This document shows, one piece after another, positions 1 through 8,084 of a stretch of DNA of 64,000 bases (the stretch's first letter is position 1; every line of letters begins with the position of its first letter). Origin of the DNA: Clavibacter zhangzhiyongii (GTDB taxonomy: Bacteria; Actinomycetota; Actinomycetes; Actinomycetales; Microbacteriaceae); assembly GCF_014775655.1 (NCBI RefSeq), contig NZ_CP061274.1, positions 2,852,001 to 2,916,000 on the forward strand, read 5' to 3'. The position numbers and the translations under genes are program-made. The notes under the pieces are model-generated. The model worked only from the letters and a program-made list of their open reading frames with translations. It was not told where the DNA came from and ran no database searches.

Positions 1-1022
1 CGCACGACCCCGCCATGTGGGCGCCGCTCCGCCCCGACCTCATCACGCCGAACGCGGGCGAGGCCGGCCGCCTCGTCGACCGTGCGCTCGGCCGCGACGA
101 GGACCGCGCCGCCGTCATCGCGGGGCTCGCCGACGCCGTGCTCGCCGCATCCGGATCCGCGACCGCCGTCGTCACCCTCGACCGCGACGGCACCGTGGTG
201 CTCGGCGCGGGCGAGCCGTACCGCACGCGCGCGCACCCGGTGCCCGAGAAGCAGGCGTCCGGCGCGGGTGACACCTTCGTCGCCGCCCTCACGCTCGCGC
301 GCGCCGTCGGCCTCCCGCTCCAGGTGAGCGCCGACTTCGCGCAGGCCGCGGCCGACGTGGTCGTGCGCCTCCCCGGCACCTCCGTGTGCTCCGCCGCGAC
401 CCTCGCCGACCACCTCGGCGAGACGCGCTCGCGCACCGTCAGCCAGGGCGAGCTCGTCGAGCTCGTGGCCGCCGAGCGCGCCGCGGGCCGCCGGATCGTC
501 TTCACCAACGGCTGCTTCGACGTGCTGCACCGCGGCCACACCACCTACCTCCGCCAGGCCAAGCGCCTCGGCGACGTGCTCGTGGTGGCGCTCAACAGCG
601 ACGACTCCGTGCGGCGGCTGAAGGGATCCGACCGGCCGGTGAACACCGCGGAGGACCGCGCGGGCGTGCTCGCCGAGCTGTCCTGCGTCGACGTGATCAC
701 CGTGTTCGACACCGACACCCCCATCCCGCTCATCGAGGCGGTGCAGCCCGACGTGTACGCGAAGGGCGGCGACTACACGCCCGAGATGCTCGACGAGACC
801 GCGGTGGTGCGCGCGTACGGCGGCGAGGTGTCGATCCTCGGCTACGTGCCGTCGCAGTCGACGAGCTCGATGGTGGACCGGATCCGCGCCTCCGCTCCCG
901 AGCCCGGCTTCACCCGTCCCACGGGCACGGCGACGTCCGCGCCCGTCTCCGGCCCCGAGGCCGACGCCCCCGCGTCCGCGTCCGAGACGGATCCGGAGCC
1001 CGCGCCGGGAGCACCCCGGTGA
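1..1022 (+). CDS. hldE: HldE-like bifunctional sugar kinase / nucleotidyltransferase, 5'-truncated
   Basis: The frame is open from the window edge, so the N-terminus lies outside. The first ~130 visible residues are the end of a PfkB/ribokinase domain, with ITPNAGEAG and the anion-hole stretch ASGAGDTFVAAL whose Asp is the catalytic base. A complete cytidylyltransferase-fold domain follows (FTNGCFDVLHRGHTTYL carries the HxGH motif, then YAKGGDYTPE). The family makes ADP- or NDP-activated heptose from heptose 7-phosphate. The last ~45 residues are a Pro/Ala/Glu-rich tail that is not part of either fold. The stop overlaps the start of the next gene as GTGA, so both are probably co-translated, fitting heptosylation of a surface glycan. 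The exact sugar is inferred. Confidence 0.85.
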   Translation, partial: HDPAMWAPLRPDLITPNAGEAGRLVDRALGRDEDRAAVIAGLADAVLAASGSATAVVTLDRDGTVVLGAGEPYRTRAHPVPEKQASGAGDTFVAALTLARAVGLPLQVSADFAQAAADVVVRLPGTSVCSAATLADHLGETRSRTVSQGELVELVAAERAAGRRIVFTNGCFDVLHRGHTTYLRQAKRLGDVLVVALNSDDSVRRLKGSDRPVNTAEDRAGVLAELSCVDVITVFDTDTPIPLIEAVQPDVYAKGGDYTPEMLDETAVVRAYGGEVSILGYVPSQSTSSMVDRIRASAPEPGFTRPTGTATSAPVSGPEADAPASASETDPEPAPGAPR

Positions 1023-1984
1023 CCTCGGGCCGGAGCCGCCGCTGGTCCGGCGAGTGGGGCGCGGGCCGGGCGCCGGACGCGCCCGCGATCGACGTGCTGA
1101 TCCCGAGCGCCGGCCGCACGGCCGAGCTCGCGGTGACCCTCTCGGGCCTCGCCGGGCAGGACGACCCGCCGTTCCGCGTCGTCGTGAGCGACCAGTCCGA
1201 CGGCTTCCGCGCCGACGCCGAGCCGAGCGTGCAAGGCATGGTGCGCGTGCTCCGGGCGCAGGGCCGCGAGGTCGAGGTGGTCTCGCACCTGCCGCGCCGC
1301 GGGATCGCCGAGCACCGGGCGTCGCTCCTCGCGCGCGCCACCGCCGACGCCGTGCTCTTCCTCGACGACGACGTGTGGCTCGAGCCCGGCATGCTGCGCC
1401 GGATGCACGACGCCCTCGAGACCCTCGACATCGGCTTCGTCGGCGCCGCCGTGCAGGGCCTCAGCTACCTCGAGGACCGCCGCGCCCACGAGGCCACGGC
1501 CTTCACGCCGTGGGGCGACGACGTCGAACCGGAGCGCATCCGCCGCGGCACGCCGGGCTTCGACCGCTGGCCGCTGCACAACGCCGCGAACCTCGCGCAC
1601 ATCGCCGCCGACCTCGACCTCGAGGTCGACACCTGGCTCGCCTACCGGATCGCGTGGGTCGGCGGCTGCGTGCTCTACCGCCGCCGCGCGCTCGTGGAGA
1701 CGGGCGGCTTCGACTTCTGGGAGCGCCTGCCCGAGCGCCACTCGGGCGAGGACGTCGCCGCGCAGTGGCGCGTGATGGAGCGCTTCGGCGGCGCGGGCAT
1801 CGTGCCGAGCGGCGCCGTGCACCTCGAGGCGCCGACCACGATCCCGGTCCGCGAGGTCGACGCGTTCGACGTGGTGTTCGCCGAGGATCCGCCGGATCCC
1901 CAGGAAGCACCCCTAGGCGACGCGCCGCCGGAGGAGTCGACTCGATCCGTGGACGCCGCGACCCGTCGCGCCGACCGCTCCTGA
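1019..1984 (+). CDS. Family 2 glycosyltransferase
   Basis: 321-residue GT-A protein starting at GTG 1019, which overlaps the upstream stop by 4 bp. The N-terminal strand IDVLIPSAGRTAELAVTL is the nucleotide-binding start of GT2 enzymes. FLDDDVWLEP is the metal-binding DxD region at about residue 120, and RHSGEDVAAQWR in the C-terminal half resembles the acceptor/catalytic ED motif. No membrane segment is evident, so it should act at the cytoplasmic face. Coupling to the heptose-activating enzyme suggests transfer of that or a related sugar. Donor and acceptor cannot be read from the sequence. Confidence 0.8.
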   Translation: MTSGRSRRWSGEWGAGRAPDAPAIDVLIPSAGRTAELAVTLSGLAGQDDPPFRVVVSDQSDGFRADAEPSVQGMVRVLRAQGREVEVVSHLPRRGIAEHRASLLARATADAVLFLDDDVWLEPGMLRRMHDALETLDIGFVGAAVQGLSYLEDRRAHEATAFTPWGDDVEPERIRRGTPGFDRWPLHNAANLAHIAADLDLEVDTWLAYRIAWVGGCVLYRRRALVETGGFDFWERLPERHSGEDVAAQWRVMERFGGAGIVPSGAVHLEAPTTIPVREVDAFDVVFAEDPPDPQEAPLGDAPPEESTRSVDAATRRADRS

Positions 1985-2005
1985 TCACCGACGAGAGGAC
2001 ACCCC

Positions 2006-2197
2006 ATGGCCATCAACCCCATCGAGCTCCAGAAGCACCTCAGCGGCCTCGACTACCCCGCGTCCAAGGACGCGATCGTGAAGAAGGCGGAGGAGTCGGG
2101 CGCCGACTCCGACGCGCTCGACGCGCTGAAGAAGATCGAGGACAAGGAGTACGACGCCCCCACGGCGATCAACTCCGCGGTCTCCGACGCGAGCTGA
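2006..2197 (+). CDS. DUF2795 family small protein
   Basis: 63 residues with a purine-rich ribosome site (gagagga) before the ATG. The sequence MAINPIELQKHLSGLDYP followed by repeated KKAEESGA/ALKKIED-type helices matches the DUF2795 family, small helical actinobacterial proteins of unknown function. It lies 21 bp after the glycosyltransferase and is followed by a strong hairpin, so it ends this transcription unit. Its role is unknown. Confidence 0.8.
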   Translation: MAINPIELQKHLSGLDYPASKDAIVKKAEESGADSDALDALKKIEDKEYDAPTAINSAVSDAS

Positions 2198-2230
2198 CCC
2201 GACGCGGGCGATCCGCTCGCCGCACCGACG

Positions 2231-2259
2231 GCCCCCGTCCTCCCGGTGAGGACGGGGGC
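2231..2259 (+). terminator. Hairpin terminator after the DUF2795 gene
   Basis: Perfect 12-bp GC-rich inverted repeat (2231-2242 and 2248-2259) with a 5-nt loop, 34 bp after the stop. It lacks a T-tract, which is usual for GC-rich actinobacteria. Confidence 0.75.
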
Positions 2260-2279
2260 TGTCGCACGCATGGGCCGGC

Positions 2280-2525
2280 TCAGCCCCGCCCGCCGGCCTC
2301 CGCCGGGAGCTCCTCCTCGATCGCGGCCAGCGCGTCCTCGAGGCAGCCGAACCAGTCGCACAGCCCGGGGACCGGCTGCATGCGCATCAGCTCGACCCGC
2401 TCACCCTGCGCCTGCAGGTAGCCGCGGAGCCGCCGCGCGTCGCTCTCGTGCAGGCGCGCATCGCACACCCGCCACTCCGTCGCCGAGAGCGCGACGACCT
2501 CCAGGCGCTCCTCGATCCGCGGCAT
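2280..2525 (-). CDS. Conserved-looking hypothetical protein, 81 aa
   Basis: Start chosen at ATG 2525 because gaggagaggga, a strong ribosome site, precedes it. A longer in-frame start exists upstream but lacks such a site. The protein is soluble and charged, with two cysteines (VCDARL, LCDWF) and the phrase MRMQPVPGLCDWFG. I do not recognise a family. It stands alone on the reverse strand between the terminator at 2259 and the gene at 2655-2795. Confidence 0.6.
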   Translation of the reverse strand: MPRIEERLEVVALSATEWRVCDARLHESDARRLRGYLQAQGERVELMRMQPVPGLCDWFGCLEDALAAIEEELPAEAGGRG

Positions 2526-2654
2526 GCTCCCTCTCCTCCCGGGCGTCCCCGCCATCCCCTCGACGCTAGGCGCGTGCGGGATCGGGGAGGACGGGGTTGA
2601 CAGCTCCCCGGGAGGGATGCCGGGCGGCGACGCTGGGGAGGGGCGGCCGGCGGC

Positions 2655-2795
2655 TCAGGGCCGGTACTCGCGCGGCCTGTCGAAGCCCATCGGGTCGCCG
2701 TTCGCGGGGTTCTGCCCGTCAGCCGACATGCGGCCCTTGCCGAGCACGTAGAGGATCCGCATCAGGACGCGGCCGAGGAGGCGGAGGGCGGTCAT
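2655..2795 (-). CDS. Small basic hypothetical protein, 46 aa
   Basis: Begins MTALRLLGRVLMRILYVLGKGRMS, an amphipathic or weakly membrane-seeking N-terminus, followed by a polar Asn/Pro/Arg tail. A TACGGT hexamer lies 6 nt upstream of the ATG (2802-2807), so the mRNA may be leaderless. No family recognised. Codon third positions are almost all G or C, in keeping with a real gene. Confidence 0.5.
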   Translation of the reverse strand: MTALRLLGRVLMRILYVLGKGRMSADGQNPANGDPMGFDRPREYRP

Positions 2796-2868
2796 GTGCC
2801 GACCGTACCCGGGCGCCACCACGGGACGGAAGGCGCGCGGACCGACGGGGGCGCGGTCGCCGGACGCA

Positions 2869-2905
2869 GCACCGCCCGGCCCTCGAGAGGAGGTCCGGGC
2901 GGTGC
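2869..2905 (-). terminator. Hairpin terminator downstream of the MT0933-like gene
   Basis: Perfect 11-bp stem (2869-2879 and 2895-2905) with a 15-nt loop, 18 bp after the stop of the reverse-strand gene at 2923-3096. Confidence 0.65.
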
Positions 2906-2922
2906 GGATTCGATGTGCGGGA

Positions 2923-3096
2923 CTACTGGCCGAGCTTCCGGTCGGCGACGTCGCCGGCCTTCTCCGCGGCGCCGTCGGACTTGCCGCCGGTCGCGTTGCT
3001 GGCGGCGTCCTGGCCCTTGTCGATGGCCCCGTCCGTCGCCTGCTCGCCCTTGTCGCTGTCGATGAGTCCCTTGGCCTTGTCTGCGAGGTCTGCCAT
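2923..3096 (-). CDS. MT0933/Rv0909-like small protein (annotated 'antitoxin')
   Basis: 57 residues, ATG preceded by gaagaggagaacgac. It is hydrophilic with KAKGLIDSDKGEQ, GAIDKGQDAA and DVADRKLGQ, matching the MT0933-antitoxin/CsbD-like group of small helical stress proteins. Family members are called antitoxins from homology to Rv0909. No toxin gene is adjacent here, so a stress-protein role is at least as likely. It has its own terminator downstream. Confidence 0.75.
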   Translation of the reverse strand: MADLADKAKGLIDSDKGEQATDGAIDKGQDAASNATGGKSDGAAEKAGDVADRKLGQ

Positions 3097-3202
3097 GTCG
3101 TTCTCCTCTTCGTCTGCGGAACGCCCCGATCGGGGCGCACCTCCACCCTGCTCCGATCCGGGGCGCACGACATCCCCCTGTCGCGGATGCGAGGCTGGAT
3201 CC

Positions 3203-3751
3203 ATGGACCACATCGACCCGCGCCGCATCGCGGCGGTGCTCGCCGACACGGAGATGCGGGCCGCGTACGCGCGCGTCGTGCTGGGATGCTCCCTCGACGA
3301 CGCCCTCGCGCACCTCTCCCCCGCCCGACGGCGGAAGGCGCAGGCGGCGCTCACCGGATCCGGCCTCGTGCTGGTGGCGGAGGACGGCGGCGCGACCGCA
3401 CCCGACGCCGTGTTCCGCGCGATCCTCGCCCAGCAGCCCGCGACACCGCCCGCCCAGGGCGTCGAGCGCTTCCTCCGCGACGGCCGCATCGCGCAGTGGC
3501 CGGCCGGCCCGACGGACCTCGACGCCCTGCTGCGGCACGTGGTCGCCCAGGTGCTGGACACGCACGAGGTCCTCGACGAGAAGGCCCTCACCGCGCGCCT
3601 CCTCCGCCTCACCGACGACCACGCCCTGCTCCGCCGCCACCTCGTGGACGCCGGTCTGGTGCTGCGGACGCGCTCGGGATCCGAGTACGCGCGGGCGGAG
3701 GCGGGCGCGGAGACGGCTGACGCGACGGATCCGGCCGGCGCGACGGCCTAG
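3203..3751 (+). CDS. DUF2087 domain protein
   Basis: 182 residues. The C-terminal half (VERFLRDGRIAQWPAGPTD ... LLRRHLVDAGLVLRTRSG) matches DUF2087, a small winged-helix-like domain usually fused to or encoded near DNA-binding regulators. The N-terminal half (ARVVLGCSLDDALAHLSPARRRKA) looks like a helix-turn-helix repressor core. It probably acts as a DNA-binding protein, but the target is unknown. No convincing ribosome site precedes the ATG. Confidence 0.65.
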   Translation: MDHIDPRRIAAVLADTEMRAAYARVVLGCSLDDALAHLSPARRRKAQAALTGSGLVLVAEDGGATAPDAVFRAILAQQPATPPAQGVERFLRDGRIAQWPAGPTDLDALLRHVVAQVLDTHEVLDEKALTARLLRLTDDHALLRRHLVDAGLVLRTRSGSEYARAEAGAETADATDPAGATA

Positions 3752-3783
3752 CGACCGCGGTCCGCGCGCGCCGGTCCCGCCCG

Positions 3784-3918
3784 GTGCTCGGCGCGCAGGG
3801 CCTGGACGCGGTGCGCGACCACCCGAGCCTGCAGGCGCTGGGACCGGTCCCGCGGTGGGATCCGCCGCACGGGCGCGCGGTCGGACCGGCGGCTCCCGAC
3901 GGGGATCCGGCCGCCTGA
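3784..3918 (+). pseudogene. Possible coding remnant, C-terminal fragment
   Basis: In the gap between two convergent genes one frame from GTG 3784 to TGA 3918 (44 codons) has nearly all third positions G or C while second positions are A/T-rich, as in real genes here. It reads like a protein tail (LDAVRDHPSLQALGPVPRWD). No ribosome site or full domain is present. It may be the end of a lost gene or just chance. Confidence 0.25.
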
Positions 3919-3949
3919 GCCGTCGGGCGAGCGGGCCGCCGAGCGCGGC

Positions 3950-5194
3950 TCAGCCGGCCGACGCGTTCCGCACGCACACCGCGGAGACGTCGTCCCCGAC
4001 CCGCGTGCCGGCCACCGCGTCGGCGATGCGCCGCACCGTCTCGGCCGCGTCCCCGGCCGTGCGCACGAGCTCCACGAGCGGGGCGACCGAGTCGAGGGAT
4101 CCGTCGAAGAGGTCGAGCGCGCCGTCGGTGAACGCGAGGAGGCGGTCGCCCGGCCGCAGCTCGCCGGAGACGGGCGCCCAGGTCGCGTCCGGCACCACGC
4201 CGAGCGGCAGGCCGAGCGCCGGCAGCACCTCGTGCGTGCCGTCCGCGCGCAGCACCACGGTGAGGCCGTGGCCGCCGTCGGCGTACGCGAAGCGGCCGGT
4301 GGATCCGTCGATGCGGCAGTGCAGGAACGTCGCGAACGTCTCGGTGGCGTCGAGGTCGGCCTGGAGCTGCGCCTGCACCGCCGTCACGGTGCGCGCGACG
4401 TCCGGGCCGCGGTGCGCGAGGAAGCCGGAGCGGACGGCCGAGGCGAGGATCGCGGCGCCGGCGCCCTTGCCCATCACGTCGGCGATGGTCAGGTGCAGGC
4501 CGTCGGCGTCCTCGCCCCACGCGTAGAAGTCGCCGCCCACGCCGCGCGCCGGGAGGCTGATCCCCGCGAGCTCGTAGTCGGGCCAGAGCGGCCGGTCGAC
4601 GGGCAGGAGCCGCCGCTGGACATCGCCCGCCAGCTCGTCGTCGGCGCTGTCGCGGAGCTCGCGCTCGACCCACGCGCCCATCTCGTCGAGCAGGCGCTCC
4701 TGCTCGGGCGCGAGCTCGCGCGGCTCGGTGTCGACGAGGCAGAGCGTGCCGACGGCCTGGCCGCCCGACATCAGCGGGCGTCCCGCGTAGAAGCGGATGT
4801 GGCGCGGACCGGTGACGGTGCTGCGCCACGAGAAGCGGTCGTCGCGGGTGGCGTCGGGCACCACGAGGAGCTCGGGCGAGCGGATGGTCACGTCGCAGAA
4901 GGACTGGGAGCGGTCGGACAGCAGCGAGACGCCCGCGGGCTGCGGCGACTTCGTGAACTGCTCGACGTCGTCCACGAGGTTGATCTCGGCGATCGGCACG
5001 TCGAACAGCTCGCGTGCGATGCGGGTGACGCGGTCGAAGCGCTCCTCCGCGCGGGATCCGACGAGCCGCAGGTCGTGCACGGCGCGCAGCCGCGCCTCCT
5101 CGGCGGCGCCGGTCGCGCCCGGGCGGGCGTCGACGGTGATCCCGCCCGCGGGATCCGAGCCGCCCTGGCGTGCGACGGGTTCCTGCATGGACAT
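3950..5194 (-). CDS. GAF-domain PP2C (RsbU/SpoIIE-type) phosphatase
   Basis: 414 residues from ATG 5194, preceded by gggggcac. A GAF sensor domain covers about residues 35-190 (FDVPIAEINLVDD, FCDVTIRSPELLVVPD, GTLCLVD). A SpoIIE/RsbU phosphatase domain fills the rest, with metal-binding aspartates in VGGDFYAW, LTIADVMGKGAGAA, YADGGHGL and FTDGALDLFDG. Such enzymes dephosphorylate STAS anti-anti-sigma proteins. It lies just downstream of, and in the same direction as, a complete STAS/anti-sigma/phosphatase set, suggesting a second input to that switch. Confidence 0.88.
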   Translation of the reverse strand: MSMQEPVARQGGSDPAGGITVDARPGATGAAEEARLRAVHDLRLVGSRAEERFDRVTRIARELFDVPIAEINLVDDVEQFTKSPQPAGVSLLSDRSQSFCDVTIRSPELLVVPDATRDDRFSWRSTVTGPRHIRFYAGRPLMSGGQAVGTLCLVDTEPRELAPEQERLLDEMGAWVERELRDSADDELAGDVQRRLLPVDRPLWPDYELAGISLPARGVGGDFYAWGEDADGLHLTIADVMGKGAGAAILASAVRSGFLAHRGPDVARTVTAVQAQLQADLDATETFATFLHCRIDGSTGRFAYADGGHGLTVVLRADGTHEVLPALGLPLGVVPDATWAPVSGELRPGDRLLAFTDGALDLFDGSLDSVAPLVELVRTAGDAAETVRRIADAVAGTRVGDDVSAVCVRNASAG

Positions 5195-5302
5195 GTGCCC
5201 CCCTGGTGGATCCGGCGCCGGTCGCGCCGGGCGGAGCCCCGCCCGTCGCACGATCCCCCCGGACCGCCGCGCCTGCATCGAGTGTACGTGCAGGTCTTCG
5301 GA

Positions 5303-5324
5303 GCCCTCCCCGGATCAGGAGGGC
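5303..5324 (-). terminator. Weak hairpin between the two phosphatase genes
   Basis: 7-bp inverted repeat (gccctcc/ggagggc) with an 8-nt loop, 37 bp beyond the stop of the upstream phosphatase gene. It would separate the three-gene STAS operon from the GAF-PP2C gene. Confidence 0.4.
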
Positions 5325-5360
5325 GTCAGGATGCCGCCGTCCCGCTCCGCGCCGCTGCGC

Positions 5361-6695
5361 TCAGGCCTCGCGGCGGAGCACGAGCACGGTCACGTCGTCG
5401 GGGTTGGCCTGGCCCTCGGCGAGCGCGGTGATCCGCCCCACCAGGTCCTCGGCCGACGCCGCCGTGCGCGCCAGCTCGGCCACCCGGTCGACCGCGCGGA
5501 GCGTCCCGTCGTACAGGTCGAGCACGCCGTCGCTGAAGGTGACGATGAGGTCGCCCGGCCCGAGCGCCACCTCGTGCGCGGCCCAGCCGTCGCCGCCCGG
5601 GACGCCGACGGGGAGGTCCGTGGACTCGAGCCGCTCGTGGGTGCCGTCGGCGCGCACCAGCGCGGAGAGGCCGTGGCCCGCGTCCGCGTAGAGGACCGTG
5701 TGGTCCTCGACCCGCACGCGCGCGTGGAACACGGTCGCGAACGACGCGGCCTCGCTGAGCTCCGCGGTGAAGCAGTCGGCGGTGCGCTCGATGGCGGCCA
5801 CGGGATCCGGCACGTTCTTGGCGCTGCGGACGACCGCGCGGGCGGTGGCCGCGATGATCCCCGCGCCGACGCCCTTGCCCATGACGTCGCCGAGCGTGAA
5901 GGCGAGGCCCTCGCGCACCGGGTACCAGTCGAAGAAGTCGCCGCCGACGGCCTTGGAGGGCAGGCACGCGCCCGCGACCTGATAGCCCGGCAGCGGTGCG
6001 GACGTCTTCGGCAGGAGCGCCTGCTGCACCACGGAGGCGCGGTTCAGCTCGTCCTCGCTCACCCGCTCCCGCGCGCGCGACGCCTCGAGGCTGAGGCGCG
6101 TGAGCCGCGACAGCTCGTTGACCACGAGCGCCGCGACCGCGAAGGCCAGCGCGCTGAAGAACCCGCGCCACAGCTCGTTCGCGTTCTGCTCGCCGAGCTC
6201 GAGGAGCAGCGGCAGGCCGAGGGTCACGTAGACGCCCACGAACGCGACGAGCACGTTCCAGCGGCCGGGGTTCAGGCTGAACCAGATCACGGGGAGGATC
6301 ACGAGGGATCCGAAGATGGATGCGTTCTCGCCCGTCGCGATGCGGAGCATGCCGACGGCCAGGAAGTCGAGCGCGGGCACCGTGTCGGCGAAGCGCCGGA
6401 GGGACGGGCGCATCGAGACGGCGACCGCCAGGCCGGTGGCGGCCAGGAGGATCAGGGCCGCCACGAGCAGGGAGCGCGGCGCCGTGATGGCGAGCGACGG
6501 CACCGTGACGCTCGCGAGCACGGCGAGCGCGAACAGCACCAGCATCGGGAGCTGCTTGAGGATCGGGGTGGGACCGGCCGGTCCGCCTCCCGCGCGGGCC
6601 GCGGACTCCGGCACCCACGTGATGCGCTCGAGCCAGGCGGGCACGGCGGGATGCGGCGTCCGGGCGAGCCGGGGCAGCCGCGCGTTCGCGCTCAT
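5361..6695 (-). CDS. Membrane-bound PP2C (RsbU/SpoIIE-type) phosphatase
   Basis: 444 residues from ATG 6695, whose first base is shared with the upstream gene's TGA. The N-terminal ~210 residues hold about six hydrophobic helices (LPMLVLFALAVLASVTV, LVILPVIWFSL and others). A short linker precedes a SpoIIE-type phosphatase domain with VGGDFFDWYPV, FTLGDVMGKGVGAG, YADAGHGLSAL and FSDGVLDLYDG, the metal-binding set. By family, it reactivates the STAS antagonist by removing phosphate in response to a membrane-sensed signal. It ends the operon STAS, anti-sigma, phosphatase. Confidence 0.88.
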   Translation of the reverse strand: MSANARLPRLARTPHPAVPAWLERITWVPESAARAGGGPAGPTPILKQLPMLVLFALAVLASVTVPSLAITAPRSLLVAALILLAATGLAVAVSMRPSLRRFADTVPALDFLAVGMLRIATGENASIFGSLVILPVIWFSLNPGRWNVLVAFVGVYVTLGLPLLLELGEQNANELWRGFFSALAFAVAALVVNELSRLTRLSLEASRARERVSEDELNRASVVQQALLPKTSAPLPGYQVAGACLPSKAVGGDFFDWYPVREGLAFTLGDVMGKGVGAGIIAATARAVVRSAKNVPDPVAAIERTADCFTAELSEAASFATVFHARVRVEDHTVLYADAGHGLSALVRADGTHERLESTDLPVGVPGGDGWAAHEVALGPGDLIVTFSDGVLDLYDGTLRAVDRVAELARTAASAEDLVGRITALAEGQANPDDVTVLVLRREA

Positions 6696-7117
6696 CAGGA
6701 CGCCTCGGGCTCGCTCCGGGTCCGGCGCACGCTCCACACGTTCTCGTCGCCGACCCGCTCGTACGTCAGCTCGTCGCAGAGGAGCTGGACCATCGCGAGG
6801 CCGCGGCCGGACTCGGCGTCCTCCCCCGGCATGTCGCGGGGCACGAGGCGGAAGTCGCCGGGCTCGGATCCGTCGGCCAGGCGCGCGCGCATGACGTCGC
6901 CCTCGACGGTGACGCTCACGACGCAGGTGACGCCCTGCCCGTGGTCGGCGTGCTCGATCACGTTGGAGGCGAGCTCGATGAGGGCCGTCTCGAACGCCAT
7001 CCGGTCGAGGTCGCCCACGTCGGGTCGGGCGTCCCAGAGGCCGGCGACGAGCTCGTGCACGGCGTCGACGTCGTCGGGCGGGGACTGGAGGGTGAGGCTG
7101 CGCGTCGTCTCAGTCAC
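6695..7117 (-). CDS. RsbW-like ATP-binding anti-sigma factor / serine kinase
   Basis: 140 residues of the HATPase_c_2 type. The N-box is ELASNVIEHADHGQ and the G-box region is DAESGRGLAMVQLLCDELTY. The family binds a sigma factor and phosphorylates the cognate STAS antagonist. Its GTG start overlaps the end of the STAS gene by 8 bp and its stop touches the phosphatase start, so the three are translationally coupled. No sigma-factor gene is visible in the window, so the target sigma factor must be encoded elsewhere. Confidence 0.88.
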   Translation of the reverse strand: MTETTRSLTLQSPPDDVDAVHELVAGLWDARPDVGDLDRMAFETALIELASNVIEHADHGQGVTCVVSVTVEGDVMRARLADGSEPGDFRLVPRDMPGEDAESGRGLAMVQLLCDELTYERVGDENVWSVRRTRSEPEAS

Positions 7118-7448
7118 GGTAGGCCGCCTCGGCCGTCGGCGTGGACACCAGCACGCGGTCGAGGTTGGACAGCTGCAGCACCATCGCCACCTGCGGTCCG
7201 GGAGCCGCGATGCGGAGGTCGCCGCCGGCGTCGCGCGCCTCGCGGAGGCCGGCGATGAGGACGCCGAGGCCGGAGGAGTCGATGAAGTCGACGGCCGCGA
7301 GGTCGACGACGATGCGCGGCGGGCCGCCCTCCAGCGCGTCGTGGATGGCCTGCCGCAGGTCGGCGGCCGCGGCCATGTTGAGATTGCCCGTCGCGGTGAC
7401 GACGGTCACGTCGTCCTCGCGTCGTGCGGTGGCGGTCGTGAGCGCCAT
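7110..7448 (-). CDS. STAS anti-anti-sigma factor
   Basis: 112 residues, ATG 7448 with ribosome site gaggggga. A single STAS domain: TVVTATGNLNMAAAADL near the N-terminus and DLAAVDFIDSSGLGVLIAGL, where the first Ser of DSSGLG is the phosphorylated residue in this family. It releases sigma factor from the ATP-binding kinase when unphosphorylated. First gene of the partner-switch operon. Confidence 0.9.
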   Translation of the reverse strand: MALTTATARREDDVTVVTATGNLNMAAAADLRQAIHDALEGGPPRIVVDLAAVDFIDSSGLGVLIAGLREARDAGGDLRIAAPGPQVAMVLQLSNLDRVLVSTPTAEAAYRD

Positions 7449-7718
7449 GGGTCCCCCTCGGATCATGCGGTCGCCGGCGACGCGCATCCCCCGATGCCGA
7501 CGTCGGACGGTGCCGGTCCCGCGCGGTCGCCGCGCGGATCCCCTGCTCCCGCCTCGCCCATCCTCTCATCCTCGGAGTGAGGAAATACGATGGGAGCACG
7601 ACGGGTCCGGATCCATGTCCGCGTGCCGCGTCCGGCTGGCCGCCGCCCCGGCATCCGGCTAGGTTGCGGCTGACCCGCATGAACGAGCACGGCCGCCCCG
7701 GCCGCACGAGGAGAGACC

Positions 7719-8084
7719 GTGTCGACCGCATCCGAGCACGTCCCGACCGAGCGCCGCATCACGCGGCAGGCGATCGAGACCTCCGTCGCGATGGCGTGGA
7801 ACCAGGAGGGCGCGATCCGCGGCCTGCCGCCCCTCGCCTGGCAGCTCGGCGGGCCCTGGGAGGGCGTGCACTTCTCGGGCGACGCCGACGCGTACGCGCC
7901 CGAGGTGCGCCGCGAGGTCGTCGAGGCGTGGATCGCGGGGCTCGGCCTGGCCGACGCCATCGACCTCACCGACGGGCCGCTCGCGCGCCGCGGAGACGAC
8001 ATGGTGTGGACGGGCGCGCTCGACGACGTGGTCTTCGAGCTGCGGTACCCGGCGGACGCGGATCCCGCGGGGCCGGGCGCCTAG
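7719..8084 (+). CDS. Hypothetical protein, 121 aa
   Basis: GTG start with cacgaggagagacc as ribosome site. Soluble, acidic, with GLPPLAWQLGGPWEGVHFSGD and a central helix RREVVEAWIAGLGLADAID. I do not recognise a family. The stop codon TAG lies within CTAG, which is shared with the stop of the convergent phosphatase gene (4-bp tail-to-tail overlap). Confidence 0.6.
   Translation: MSTASEHVPTERRITRQAIETSVAMAWNQEGAIRGLPPLAWQLGGPWEGVHFSGDADAYAPEVRREVVEAWIAGLGLADAIDLTDGPLARRGDDMVWTGALDDVVFELRYPADADPAGPGA

Noticed and set aside
842..1822. Long reverse-strand open frame opposite the first two genes
   Set aside because: Its codon-position composition is that of an antisense shadow (Ala/Arg/Glu/His-rich), while the forward frames encode recognisable HldE and GT2 domains.
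5326..6618. Long Arg/Gly/Pro-rich reverse frame overlapping the membrane phosphatase
   Set aside because: Out-of-frame shadow; the overlapping frame carries the full PP2C motifs.
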